A stretch of DNA of 64,000 nt from Sunxiuqinia dokdonensis (GTDB taxonomy: Bacteria; Bacteroidota; Bacteroidia; Bacteroidales; Prolixibacteraceae). How positions within the stretch are numbered: position 1 is the stretch's first letter; every line of letters starts with the position of its first letter. Below the pieces are notes generated by a model. That model was not told the origin of the DNA. It saw nothing but the letters and a program-made list of their open reading frames with translations, and searched no databases. Shown one piece after another: positions 44,558 through 53,786 of this stretch. The stretch lies in assembly GCF_001270965.1 (NCBI RefSeq), contig NZ_LGIA01000025.1:23015-87014 (forward strand), read 5' to 3'. Made by a program: the position numbers and the translations under genes.

Positions 44558-46096
44558 ATGAACCAAACAAACCACCCATCAGGATTTTTTCAGAAAATGC
44601 TGAACTGGACAGAGCGGGCGGGAAACGCCCTGCCCCACCCAGCCACACTTTTTGCCCTGTTCGCCCTGACGGCATTAATTCTATCTGCCGTTGGCCATTT
44701 CCTGCAATGGGAAGTGATTCACCCGGGCACACAGGAAATGATCCGGCCGGTTAACCTGCTTTCAATCGAAGGAATTCACCGGATTATGCTCGAAATGGTT
44801 GATAATTTCACGGGCTTTGCACCACTGGGGATTGTTTTGGTGGCCATGCTGGGCATTGGCATTGCCGAACAAAGTGGCCTGGTCAATGCTGTCATTCGGA
44901 TGCTGGTGCTCAATTCACCCAAACACTTACTGACATTCGTGCTGGTTTTTTCAGGGATTCTGTCCAACATGGCAGCCGACGTGGGCTACGTGCTGCTAAT
45001 TCCGATGGCTGGGGTCATCTTTTCAGCCGTAGGCCGACACCCGATAGCGGGAATGGCAGCTGCATTTGCCGGTGTTTCGGGCGGATTTAGTGCCAACCTG
45101 GCCCTGGGCGCCATTGATCCGCTGCTGGCAGGTCTGTCGCAGGAAGCCGCTCACATTCTAGACCCTACCTACATGGTGAATGCCACAGCCAACTACTATT
45201 TTATGGTGGCCTCAACTTTTGTTATTGCGGCAGCTGGCACCTTTGTTACAGAAAAAATTGTGGAACCACGACTCGGGCCCTACAAAAATGGCCAGGTTCT
45301 TGACGATCAAACCTTCGATTCACTTTCAAAAAACGAAAAGAATGGCCTGCTTGGTGCTCTCATTGTGTTCCTGCTAATTACCGCCGTTTCCCTGATCGGG
45401 CTTATTCCTGCCGATGGATTTTTCAGGGGAGCCGATGGCAGCATGCTCAGTTCGCCATTGATCGAAGGCGTGGTCACCATGCTGTTTGTCACAGCCGGAG
45501 CCATGGGATTGGTTTACGGATTCGCCACCCGGGTGTTCAAGAACGATGCCGACGTAATGAACGGCATGGCCCAAAGCATGAAAACGCTGTCGACCTATCT
45601 GGTTCTCGTATTCTTTGCGGCTCAGTTTGTCGCCTACTTTAAATGGAGCAACCTGGGCATGATTCTGGCAGTAAAAGGCGCCAATTTGCTCATGTCGGCT
45701 GATATTGGACTAATTCCACTCATGATCCTGTTTATTCTTTTGTCGGCTTCCATCAACATGCTCATGGGAAGCGCCTCGGCCAAATGGGCAATTCTGGCTC
45801 CGATCTTCATTCCCATGTTCATGATTATGGGTTACTCGCCGGAACTTTCGCAGGTGGTTTACCGCATTGGCGACAGTGTCACCAACATCATTTCACCCAT
45901 GATGAGCTTCTTTGCCCTGATCATTGCTTTTGTACAGAAGTATGACCCCAAAGCTGGCATTGGAACCATTATCGCTACCATGCTGCCCTACTCCATTATC
46001 TTCCTTTTGTTTTGGATTTTGCTGCTGGTTGCCTGGTTGTTGTTAGGCATTCCGCTTGGGCCGGATGCGGGCATCCATTATGAATTGCCACAATAA
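44558..46096 (+). CDS. AbgT-family transporter
   Basis: A 512-residue membrane protein with about 11-12 helices. LDWTERAGNALPHPATLFALF-like sequence at the N-terminus, GIGIAEQSGLVNAVIRML, ADVGYVLLIPMAGVIF, FSANLALGAIDPLLAGLSQ and LMGSASAKWAILAPIFIPMF are AbgT landmarks. E. coli AbgT imports p-aminobenzoyl-glutamate; MtrF and YdaH of this family export sulfonamide-type drugs. Which applies here cannot be read. It is a single gene between a terminator and the AI-2E gene. Confidence 0.92.
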   Translation: MNQTNHPSGFFQKMLNWTERAGNALPHPATLFALFALTALILSAVGHFLQWEVIHPGTQEMIRPVNLLSIEGIHRIMLEMVDNFTGFAPLGIVLVAMLGIGIAEQSGLVNAVIRMLVLNSPKHLLTFVLVFSGILSNMAADVGYVLLIPMAGVIFSAVGRHPIAGMAAAFAGVSGGFSANLALGAIDPLLAGLSQEAAHILDPTYMVNATANYYFMVASTFVIAAAGTFVTEKIVEPRLGPYKNGQVLDDQTFDSLSKNEKNGLLGALIVFLLITAVSLIGLIPADGFFRGADGSMLSSPLIEGVVTMLFVTAGAMGLVYGFATRVFKNDADVMNGMAQSMKTLSTYLVLVFFAAQFVAYFKWSNLGMILAVKGANLLMSADIGLIPLMILFILLSASINMLMGSASAKWAILAPIFIPMFMIMGYSPELSQVVYRIGDSVTNIISPMMSFFALIIAFVQKYDPKAGIGTIIATMLPYSIIFLLFWILLLVAWLLLGIPLGPDAGIHYELPQ

Positions 46097-46223
46097 ATAT
46101 CGAACCGGAAAAAACAGCTATGAGCAATTATTCAGGTTTAAAGTTTTGTTTGATCCTCAGGCAAAACTTTCATCCTGAAATGCTTGTTAAAAGATAACAT
46201 TCAGAAAATCTTATTCTCAAAAA

Positions 46224-47306
46224 ATGAACCTGAGAGAAACACGAACGACAAATATCCTTTTGCTGACCCTGACCATACCGGTTGTTTTTTATCTACTGAA
46301 AACGCTGTCATTTATTTTTATACCACTCATTGCCTCGATGTTTATCGCATTGCTGTTTTTACCGCTCATGCGATGGCTCAGCAAGCGTCGGGTTCCGAAA
46401 GCAGTCAGTATTCTGATTATCATTTTGATTATCGTTGGAGGATTGAAGGCGGGTGGTGAGTTAATCAAACTTTCGAGCAACGAAATCATGGCCACCGACA
46501 ATGAGTTTTTTGCCAAGGCAGAAACAAAATTGACGGATCTGATCGTTTCGATCGAGCAGTTTTTTGGCATACAACGTGTTCAAGGAGAAAACATCTTGCT
46601 GCACTATTTCGAAAGCGACAACAACCTCGGCAATTTCAGCACAACCTTCGACTTTATCAGCGACACCATCTCCATGACCTTAATGACTTTGTTTTTCACG
46701 GTGTTGCTCCTCTCTGGATCCATCAATTTTCAGAAGTTGCTGAACGATACGATTTTCAAGCAACAATATTCGTCGGTAAAAATATTCATGAAAATTGAAA
46801 AGGACATCATCAAGTTTGTACTGGTAAAATTTGTGATTAGTCTGTTTACCGGCATTGGTATTGGCTTAGCCTGTTTGTTTTTCGATGTGAGTTTCCCGAT
46901 TTTCTGGGGCTTATTTGCCTTTGTCATCAACTTTGTTCAGATGATCGGTTCGGTGATTTCTGTGGTTTTTCTGGCGCTATTTGCGTTTATTGAGCTTGAT
47001 CCAGCCAGCACGCTCTTCTTTTTTGTCCTCACCATCACGGCGGTTCAGGTTCTGATGGGCGGTGTGCTGGAACCAATATTCATGGGTAAAACCTTTTCGA
47101 TTAATGTGATTACCATCCTGATCATGCTCATGTTCTGGGGCTATTTGTGGGGTGTTCCCGGTCTGATTATGTCGATTCCGATTACGGTCTTCCTGCGTAT
47201 TATTTTGGAGCAATTCCCAAAAACACGCCTGCTGGCCAATTTAATTGCCGGCCCCGATCAGGACATTCAACGCTTTCTGAAGAAAAAAACACCAACGAGC
47301 AAATAG
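46224..47306 (+). CDS. AI-2E family transporter
   Basis: A 360-residue membrane protein of the AI-2E/TqsA/PerM family: paired helices at the start (IPVVFYLLKTLSFIFIPLIA, VSILIIILIIVGGLK), a soluble linker, then KFVLVKFVISLFTGIGIG and VFWGLFAFV-type and GVLEPIFMGKTFSINVITIL motifs. Members include quorum-signal exporters and sodium/proton antiporters, so the substrate is open. It converges with murI with only eight bases between the stop codons. Confidence 0.9.
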   Translation: MNLRETRTTNILLLTLTIPVVFYLLKTLSFIFIPLIASMFIALLFLPLMRWLSKRRVPKAVSILIIILIIVGGLKAGGELIKLSSNEIMATDNEFFAKAETKLTDLIVSIEQFFGIQRVQGENILLHYFESDNNLGNFSTTFDFISDTISMTLMTLFFTVLLLSGSINFQKLLNDTIFKQQYSSVKIFMKIEKDIIKFVLVKFVISLFTGIGIGLACLFFDVSFPIFWGLFAFVINFVQMIGSVISVVFLALFAFIELDPASTLFFFVLTITAVQVLMGGVLEPIFMGKTFSINVITILIMLMFWGYLWGVPGLIMSIPITVFLRIILEQFPKTRLLANLIAGPDQDIQRFLKKKTPTSK

Positions 47307-47314
47307 CCTGTTGC

Positions 47315-48148
47315 TTACAATTCGATCTTGTCAGCCTGAATAGCTTGCCCCAGAAACTGTTCGGCCCGTGATTCAAAAAAACGGGCATCTTCGGTGGTTA
47401 AGAATGTTCTTCCTGATTTTTTGGTGCAAACAGCATCCATTTCCGGATGACGCGCCAAATAATCCTGAAGTTTGCGGGCTACAATTTTGCCCTGATCAAT
47501 CAGCTGAACACGTTCGTGGGGAACATACTTCCGAATGCTGTCCATCAGCAAAGGATAGTGCGTACAACCTAAAATCAGGCTGTCGATTAATGGGTCCTTC
47601 TGAAAAAGCGATTGCAGGTTGGACTGGATAAAAAATTCAGCTCCGGCTGTACCCATCACGTTGTTTTCAACAATAGGCACCCACATGGGGCAGGCTTGCT
47701 GGGTTGTTTGCCGAACTCGCCCCCCCGACCACTTTTCCAGCTCGATCGGGTACGACTCGGAAGCCACCGTACCGGAGGTAGCCACCACGCCAACATGCCC
47801 GTTTTTGGTGATCTCGGCCACTTCTTCAACAGCCGGACGAATGACGCCCAGCACCCGCTTGTGAGGAGCAATCCGGGGCAAATCGCGCTGCTGAATGGTT
47901 CGCAGCGCCTTGGCCGAAGCCGTATTGCACGCCAAGATCACCAGGTTGCACCCTTCGTCAAAAAGCCGTTTGACGGCCTCCAAGGTATATTCGTAAACCA
48001 CATCAAACGAACGGGTTCCATAAGGAGTTCGGGCATTATCACCCAAATACACAAAATCATACTCCGGCATAAGCGCAAGAAACTCTTTCAGAACGGTCAG
48101 GCCGCCGTAGCCCGAATCAAAAACACCGATGGGATGATTAACTGCCAT
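47315..48148 (-). CDS. murI: Glutamate racemase
   Basis: A 277-residue racemase supplying D-glutamate for peptidoglycan. IGVFDSGYGGLTVLKEF (Asp near 10), LVILACNTASAKALR (first catalytic Cys, near 75) and SLILGCTHYPLLMDSI (second catalytic Cys, near 190) are all intact. It is downstream of the OmpH genes but separated from them by a terminator. Confidence 0.95.
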   Translation of the reverse strand: MAVNHPIGVFDSGYGGLTVLKEFLALMPEYDFVYLGDNARTPYGTRSFDVVYEYTLEAVKRLFDEGCNLVILACNTASAKALRTIQQRDLPRIAPHKRVLGVIRPAVEEVAEITKNGHVGVVATSGTVASESYPIELEKWSGGRVRQTTQQACPMWVPIVENNVMGTAGAEFFIQSNLQSLFQKDPLIDSLILGCTHYPLLMDSIRKYVPHERVQLIDQGKIVARKLQDYLARHPEMDAVCTKKSGRTFLTTEDARFFESRAEQFLGQAIQADKIEL

Positions 48149-48179
48149 GAGATTGATTTGAAAACAAAAGTAAAAAAAA

Positions 48180-48207
48180 AAGCCATCGGTCGACTGACCA
48201 ATGGCTT
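48180..48207 (-). terminator. Terminator between ompH and murI
   Basis: AAGCCAT-GGTC pairs with GACC-ATGGCTT (11 pairs, one mismatch, 4-base loop). On the minus strand it is followed by a run of ten T (plus-strand A run 48172-48181). It ends the ompH transcript. Confidence 0.87.
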
Positions 48208-48228
48208 TTCACAAATTTCTTAAAAGTC

Positions 48229-48738
48229 TTACTGAATGCCCAGTTTTGCTTTCACCAGGGGAAGCAGATCGATGCTGGCGTTTGATTTATACAACACCGC
48301 ATTGGAGTCGAACACGTAAATCACACCTTGCTCTTTGGCCACTGCTTCAATTGTTTCATTCGCCTTGGCAAAAATCGGCTGCATCAACTCGCCTTGTTTT
48401 TGTTGCAAGCGTTGCTGTGCTGAAGAATTGAAATTCTGAATACGTTGCTGAAGACCTTGTAAATCTTCTACTTTCGATTGGTATACGATTTCAGTCAACG
48501 AATCCTGGTTGTCTGACAAATCGGCTAATTTTGTTTGATATTCTTTCTGCAATGCTCCCATTTGGTCTTCCAACCCTTTGGCTTCTTTCTCAATGGAGGC
48601 CTGTGCCGCTTTTGCTTCAGGCATCGCTTCAATCAGGGCCTGTGAATCGATATGGGCGAATTTTAATGTTTGAGCATTTACCATTCCTGCTGCGAGGAAC
48701 ATGACAGCCACTAAACAAATTTTGAAAATACTTTTCAT
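48229..48738 (-). CDS. OmpH/Skp family periplasmic chaperone 2
   Basis: A 169-residue protein with a signal peptide ending VNAQ (about residue 22), then KFAHIDSQALIEAMPEAKAAQ, the opening strand of OmpH/Skp, a long coiled-coil arm (about 45-125, Glu/Gln/Lys-rich), and a returning strand VIYVFDSNAVLYKS. Skp trimers hold unfolded outer-membrane proteins for BamA. It follows a second ompH gene, a duplication typical of the phylum, and is followed by a terminator. Confidence 0.92.
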   Translation of the reverse strand: MKSIFKICLVAVMFLAAGMVNAQTLKFAHIDSQALIEAMPEAKAAQASIEKEAKGLEDQMGALQKEYQTKLADLSDNQDSLTEIVYQSKVEDLQGLQQRIQNFNSSAQQRLQQKQGELMQPIFAKANETIEAVAKEQGVIYVFDSNAVLYKSNASIDLLPLVKAKLGIQ

Positions 48739-48781
48739 GATCTTTTTCGGATTTTAAAATTTTGTTGACAAATATAGTTTA

Positions 48782-49297
48782 TTAATTTTTATAACCAAGC
48801 TTTTGCAAAACCTGATCGCTAAGATCAAATTTTGGGTTGGTGTAAAGCATGGTCAGGCTCCCGGCCTTGTCAAAAATCACGGCATAACTACCTTCGGTAG
48901 CGAGTTCCTGAACGGCATTAAACACATCATCCTGAATAGGTTTAATTAGTCCCTGACGTTTTTTAAACAGATCGCCTTCGCGGCCAAAATATTTACGCTG
49001 TAATTCTTTGTAGTTTTTTTCTTTGCTGATAATGACATCTTCGCGTTTCCGCTTCATGTCTTCGGACAACAAGACCGCTTCAGCCTGAAAATCCTGATAC
49101 ATCTGTTCAATTTCAGCATGCATGGTTTCCAGTTCCTTTTGGTATTGTTTTGAAATCTGATCCAATTGTTCCTGCGCGGCTGCATAAGCCGGAATATTTT
49201 CTAAAACATATTCGGTGTCAATGAAGGCATATTTCTGTGCCATCGCAACGGTTCCAAATGCAAGCAGAAACACAAATAATAATACTTTCTTCTTCAT
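48782..49297 (-). CDS. OmpH/Skp family periplasmic chaperone 1
   Basis: A 171-residue protein from the ATG at 49297 (MKKKVLLFVFLLAFG), with a signal peptide ending VAMAQ. YAFIDTEYVLENIPAYAAAQEQ opens the domain, a coiled-coil arm covers about 45-125, and YAVIFDKAGSLTMLYTNP closes it. The longer ORF starts at a GTG-like site inside the bamA 3' end and lacks a signal peptide at its start, so it was rejected. It lies between bamA and a second ompH and supplies the same assembly pathway. Confidence 0.92.
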   Translation of the reverse strand: MKKKVLLFVFLLAFGTVAMAQKYAFIDTEYVLENIPAYAAAQEQLDQISKQYQKELETMHAEIEQMYQDFQAEAVLLSEDMKRKREDVIISKEKNYKELQRKYFGREGDLFKKRQGLIKPIQDDVFNAVQELATEGSYAVIFDKAGSLTMLYTNPKFDLSDQVLQKLGYKN

Positions 49298-49361
49298 GGC
49301 AAATCGATTTAAATTCATACTGTTTCTCGTTAAAACAAATACCGAGCCAATCTCGCAACTA

Positions 49362-52043
49362 TCAGAACTGCTGACCGATAACAAAGTGAAACTGGCTTCC
49401 ACCAACCGAAGGATCTCCGTTTACACTGTCGAAACCATAACCCCAGTCAATGCCCATCAAGCCGAACATTGGAAGGAAGATGCGAACGCCGGCACCAGCT
49501 GAACGTTTCAAATCGAATGGGTTGTAGTTTTCAAAATCCATCCAGGCATTACCCGCTTCCAGGAAGCCAAGCACATAGATGGTAGCCGACGGCTTCAAAG
49601 TAATCGGATAGCGCATTTCCATGGTCAGCTTGTTGTACATGTTCGATCCGGTTGTCGGACTCAAACTGTAGTCTTTGTAACCACGCAGCGAAATAATATC
49701 GGCTCCGTAGAAGTTGTAACCCGACATACCCGAACCACCGACACGGAACCGCTCAAAAGGCGATCGTCTGTTTTTATCGAAGTATCCTAAAAATCCATAT
49801 TCAAATTTGGTATGAAGAACCAGGTTTCTGTTTGGTGAAACCGGCGTAAACCAAGCACCTTTCAAATTCCATTTGTGGTACTCAATCCACTTGTACCGCT
49901 CTTCGCTGGTCAAATCAGGATTACTGTAATCCACATCATTGAAGAGAGAGAAAGGAGGCGTCAACTGCACAGCCAGCGAAAACTCCGATCCATTTCTTGA
50001 ATACAGCGGGTTGTCAACCGAGTTTCGTCCGAAGGCAGTTTTAAAGCTCAGGTTATTGAAACCGCCACCGCCAGATCCGTCATCATCGCTCAGGAAGTAA
50101 TAATATCCCGACATGTTTTGAAGCTTGTAATGCTCCAGTGACAACTCATGATAGACCGTGAAAAAGTCATCGGGCCACGACAGGCGGTAACCATATCCCA
50201 GAGCAAATGAAGTGGTTACCTGAATCTGATCGTCGTCAGAGGTTTCCGCATCATCATACTGGTACATACTTCCCGGGTCGTAAGCTCCGTAACCATAAGC
50301 ACCCCCATAACCATACGGCGAATAACCGTAGGGTGAATATCCACCGTAGCCACCGCCATACCCGCCGTAGCCGTAGGGTGAGTAGCCACCATAACCCGAG
50401 CCATACGGGCTATATGCACTGCTGTAATAGTTATTGGCCGAATAGTTCACGCGCGAATGAGAAAAAGACACCGAAAATGAGTTTGGCTTTTTACCTCCCA
50501 ACCAAGGCTCAATAAACGACACACTATATGACTGGTAAAATTTACCGCTGGTTTGCGCACGAAGACTCAGGGTTTGTCCATCACCAGTTGGTAGCGGACG
50601 CCAGGCTTCTTTGTTCATGATGTTACGCACCGAAAAGTTAGAAAACCTCAAACCGACGGTTCCAACAAACATGTTGGCTCCCCAACCTCCGGAAAGCTCA
50701 ATTTGGTCGTTTGCTTTTTCCTGCAATTCGTATTTAATATCCACTGTTCCATTCTCCGGATGCGGAATCACATTCGGATTGATGGCTTCCGGGTCAAAGT
50801 GCCCCAACTGAGACAATTCACGAACGGAACGAATAATTTTTGATTTGCTGAACAAGTCACCGGGAATCGTACGAATTTCGCGACGAGCCACATGCTCGTG
50901 TGTTTTCGTGTTTCCTTCAATAATAACTTTATTAATGGTGGCCTGGTCGCCTTCGTAAATGCGCATCTCCAGGTCGATGGAATCGTTCTCCACGCGTGCT
51001 TCAACCGGGTCGAGGTTGAAAAACAGGTACCCGTTATCCAAATACAGGTTTCCCACTGCGTCATCATCTTCAGTCAATCGCTTATTCAGCAGCTTCTGGT
51101 CAAACACATCGCCTTTTTTTATTCCCAGGTAAGCATTAAGATATTCAGGCGGATAGATGGTGTTTCCCACCCAGTTAACGTCGCCAAAATAATACTTGCT
51201 TCCTTCTTCCACCCAAATGTCGAGCCGAATCAAATCGTCTTCGATTTTCGTAATGCTGTCTTTTACCAGAATGGCATCGCGATAACCTTTTTCGTTATAT
51301 TTTTTGATGACATTTTGCTTATCTTCCTCAAACTTCTCCTCGTTAAACTTTTTCGTTTTGAAGAAGTTTTTCAATTTCTTGGCGTTGGTTTTTTTCATTG
51401 CTTTTTCAAGCATCGAAGTTTTCACTTCTTCTACGCCATGAAAAACGATTTCGTCGATTTTCACCTTCTCTTTCTTATCCACGTTGATATCCAAAATCAC
51501 ACTGTTCACGTCGGCGGTATCGTCGCGTTGAACAATGTTCACTTCGGTATTCAGAAATCCTTTTTCAAGAAAAATATTTTTGATGATCCGTTCCGCATTG
51601 TTCAGCTGGTTGTCAGTCACCTGGCTCCCTTTCAACAACAACACCTTTTCGGTAATATCGTCCTGTTCTCCTTTCGACACGCCATAGAAATTCACATCAG
51701 AAAGTTTTGGCCGTTCCTGCAAATAAATATCCAGCCAAATGTTGCTGCCTTCAATTTTGCTGGCTTCAATTCTCACGTCGGAAAACATTTGGTGCCCCCA
51801 CAATTTTTTGATGGCCGTTGTAATCTGATCGCCCGGAACCGTGATTTCATCGCCCACCGCCAAACCGGAAATTTGAATCAAAACATTGGAATCGAGGTAG
51901 CGGATACCGGACACGTTGATCCCTGCAATGGTGTAATTTTGTGGACTGGAATATCGAATTGTAAAGTTCGTGTTATCATTTACCTGGGCATGAACACTGA
52001 GACTAAACAGGAATAGAATAAAGAAAAATTTCAGTTTTTGCAT
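49362..52043 (-). CDS. bamA: Outer membrane protein assembly factor BamA
   Basis: An 893-residue Omp85 protein that folds and inserts outer-membrane proteins. A signal peptide (VHAQ, about residue 20) precedes POTRA repeats (about 38-430, with GIRYLDSNVL, NFYGVSKGE, RLDIWVEEGSKYYFG and REIRTIPGDLFS). The C-terminal barrel ends FVIGQQF with terminal Phe. An unusual Gly/Tyr/Pro/Ser-rich insert of about 50 residues (near 537-588, coding bases about 50280-50432) has repeats of SPYGYGGYGG type and lies in the barrel. It follows uppS by 13 bases. Confidence 0.95.
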   Translation of the reverse strand: MQKLKFFFILFLFSLSVHAQVNDNTNFTIRYSSPQNYTIAGINVSGIRYLDSNVLIQISGLAVGDEITVPGDQITTAIKKLWGHQMFSDVRIEASKIEGSNIWLDIYLQERPKLSDVNFYGVSKGEQDDITEKVLLLKGSQVTDNQLNNAERIIKNIFLEKGFLNTEVNIVQRDDTADVNSVILDINVDKKEKVKIDEIVFHGVEEVKTSMLEKAMKKTNAKKLKNFFKTKKFNEEKFEEDKQNVIKKYNEKGYRDAILVKDSITKIEDDLIRLDIWVEEGSKYYFGDVNWVGNTIYPPEYLNAYLGIKKGDVFDQKLLNKRLTEDDDAVGNLYLDNGYLFFNLDPVEARVENDSIDLEMRIYEGDQATINKVIIEGNTKTHEHVARREIRTIPGDLFSKSKIIRSVRELSQLGHFDPEAINPNVIPHPENGTVDIKYELQEKANDQIELSGGWGANMFVGTVGLRFSNFSVRNIMNKEAWRPLPTGDGQTLSLRAQTSGKFYQSYSVSFIEPWLGGKKPNSFSVSFSHSRVNYSANNYYSSAYSPYGSGYGGYSPYGYGGYGGGYGGYSPYGYSPYGYGGAYGYGAYDPGSMYQYDDAETSDDDQIQVTTSFALGYGYRLSWPDDFFTVYHELSLEHYKLQNMSGYYYFLSDDDGSGGGGFNNLSFKTAFGRNSVDNPLYSRNGSEFSLAVQLTPPFSLFNDVDYSNPDLTSEERYKWIEYHKWNLKGAWFTPVSPNRNLVLHTKFEYGFLGYFDKNRRSPFERFRVGGSGMSGYNFYGADIISLRGYKDYSLSPTTGSNMYNKLTMEMRYPITLKPSATIYVLGFLEAGNAWMDFENYNPFDLKRSAGAGVRIFLPMFGLMGIDWGYGFDSVNGDPSVGGSQFHFVIGQQF

Positions 52044-52056
52044 TTTCGGGAATTAA

Positions 52057-52800
52057 TTAGCTGACTAGTTGTTGACTGGTTTTACCAAACCTTCTCTCTC
52101 GGTTTTGAAAATCGCAAATGGCTTCAAAAAGGTCTTCTTTACGAAAATCGGGCCAAAGTTTTGGAGTGAAATAGAACTCGGTATAGGCAATTTGCCAGAG
52201 TAAAAAGTTACTCACCCGGTTCTCACCACTTGTTCGGATAAGCAATTCGGGGTCTGGTATTCCAACTGTAGCAAGGTATTTTTCAAGTAGGTTTTTATCA
52301 ATTTCTTCAAGTTGCAAGGAGCCGTCTTTAATTTCGGTGGCAATCTTCCGAATGGCTTCAGTAATTTCCCATTTCGAACTGTAGCTCAGGGCCAGCACCA
52401 GATTTAAGCCTGTACAATCCTTCAGTTCATCCATCGACCAAGTCAGTTTTGCCTGTACTTCGGGAGGTAAACTGTCAAAATCGCCAATCATGCTTAATCG
52501 TACATTTTGCTCTTTTAACTTTTCGGTTTCCTCATTAATGGCCTGCACCAGCAAACCCATTAATGCGTTCACTTCCACATCGGGTCGTGACCAGTTTTCG
52601 GTTGAAAAAGCATATAATGTCAGGTACTCAAGACCGACTTCGGCGGCCCCTTCAACGGTAGAACGCACCGATTCGACACCATGCTCGTGCCCAAAAATTC
52701 GCTCGTTGCCTTGCTTGGCAGCCCATCGTCCGTTGCCATCCATTATAATGGCAATGTGCTTGGGCAGCTTATTTTTTTGTATTTTATCTTTAATGGTCAT
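52057..52800 (-). CDS. uppS: Isoprenyl (undecaprenyl diphosphate) transferase
   Basis: A 247-residue cis-prenyltransferase making undecaprenyl diphosphate, the lipid carrier for peptidoglycan and surface glycans. HIAIIMDGNGRWAAKQG carries the catalytic Asp (near 22) and GNGRWA motif; YLTLYAFSTENWSRP follows, and LLIRTSGENRVSNFLLWQIAYTEFYF is the C-terminal signature. It lies between DUF6089 and bamA with gaps of 5 and 13 bases. Confidence 0.96.
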   Translation of the reverse strand: MTIKDKIQKNKLPKHIAIIMDGNGRWAAKQGNERIFGHEHGVESVRSTVEGAAEVGLEYLTLYAFSTENWSRPDVEVNALMGLLVQAINEETEKLKEQNVRLSMIGDFDSLPPEVQAKLTWSMDELKDCTGLNLVLALSYSSKWEITEAIRKIATEIKDGSLQLEEIDKNLLEKYLATVGIPDPELLIRTSGENRVSNFLLWQIAYTEFYFTPKLWPDFRKEDLFEAICDFQNRERRFGKTSQQLVS

Positions 52801-52805
52801 TTACT

Positions 52806-53600
52806 CTAGTTAATATTTTCATACACCGGACACTCCTGATCGCCTCTGTAAAACCGGTAGGTTATATGAACTCCCAAATGAAAGGTAAAGTCATTATTAT
52901 GGAGAAAGCTGTTGTATCCTTTCCACGCTCCCGGAGGATTACCTTCCGGGTTGATGTTGAGTGAATAGAACTTGCGTGGATCATCCAAATCGTCCATTTT
53001 ATCATTGAAATACTTTCTAAAAATGGCTTCCACACCAACTCCCATACGTTCTCCAATATTAAATTTCACTCCAAATCCAAGCGGAATATTCAACCCAATA
53101 ACCGACTCTTCGGTCTCAATGATCAGTTCTTCACGAATCTCGTCGGGAACAGCATTTAACTGATCGAGGCTGAGATAATAAAGCATCGGGCTCATTCGCG
53201 CCGGATCGTAGGTGTACTTATACAAACTGGTTCCAATTCCTCCCAACATGTAAGTGGTCCAGGGGTGCCGCTTACTGCCAATTAGATACCTGAAAAAATT
53301 AAACTCGCCCATCACCGAAATGTCAGTCACAAACTTGTCAAAATCCCAGGGATCGGCTTCGTATTCTCCCTCTGCGCCAATGGGCCCCAACAACAACATG
53401 GTGCGTAAAGCCACGCGCGAGTTGTAATTGTAGCGAAAGAACATGCCAGCATTTGGATTCAAAGAACTTAAACGATCCACGTGAGTCATATCGCCGGTAT
53501 AACTACCGATGCCGCCCCAGATGCCAATATCTGCCGTATTTTGGGCAGAAACTGAGCTAAAAGTCAGGATGCAAAAAACGATTACAGTAAATCTTTTCAT
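52806..53600 (-). CDS. DUF6089 outer-membrane beta-barrel protein
   Basis: A 264-residue protein with a signal peptide ending SVSAQ (about residue 20). ADIGIWGGIGSYTGDMTH and FFRYNYNSRVALRTMLLLG open a series of amphipathic strands of a small barrel, ending in a strand HLGVHITYRFYRG and a short hydrophilic tail. The family is found near bamA in Bacteroidota and is often annotated as porin-family or DUF6089; its role is unknown. It starts the uppS-bamA-ompH run after a 186-base gap. Confidence 0.82.
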   Translation of the reverse strand: MKRFTVIVFCILTFSSVSAQNTADIGIWGGIGSYTGDMTHVDRLSSLNPNAGMFFRYNYNSRVALRTMLLLGPIGAEGEYEADPWDFDKFVTDISVMGEFNFFRYLIGSKRHPWTTYMLGGIGTSLYKYTYDPARMSPMLYYLSLDQLNAVPDEIREELIIETEESVIGLNIPLGFGVKFNIGERMGVGVEAIFRKYFNDKMDDLDDPRKFYSLNINPEGNPPGAWKGYNSFLHNNDFTFHLGVHITYRFYRGDQECPVYENIN

Positions 53601-53786
53601 CGACTATCTTTTTCATTGAAAGGTTGATAATAAAAAGACAGCATGGTAAAACATTCTGGCATACAACTACATCGTTAAAACATAACTCCTTTCAAGAGCT
53701 ACAAAAGTAATATAATTCTCAAAACATCTTACCGACTGCCCATTATAAAACCCAAAGAGAGGTTAAAAATTGTTAAGCTAAATTGA

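Noticed and set aside
50892..52016. 374-codon plus-strand ORF opposite bamA
   Set aside because: Phe/His-rich translation opposite the POTRA region; a shadow of a well-supported gene.
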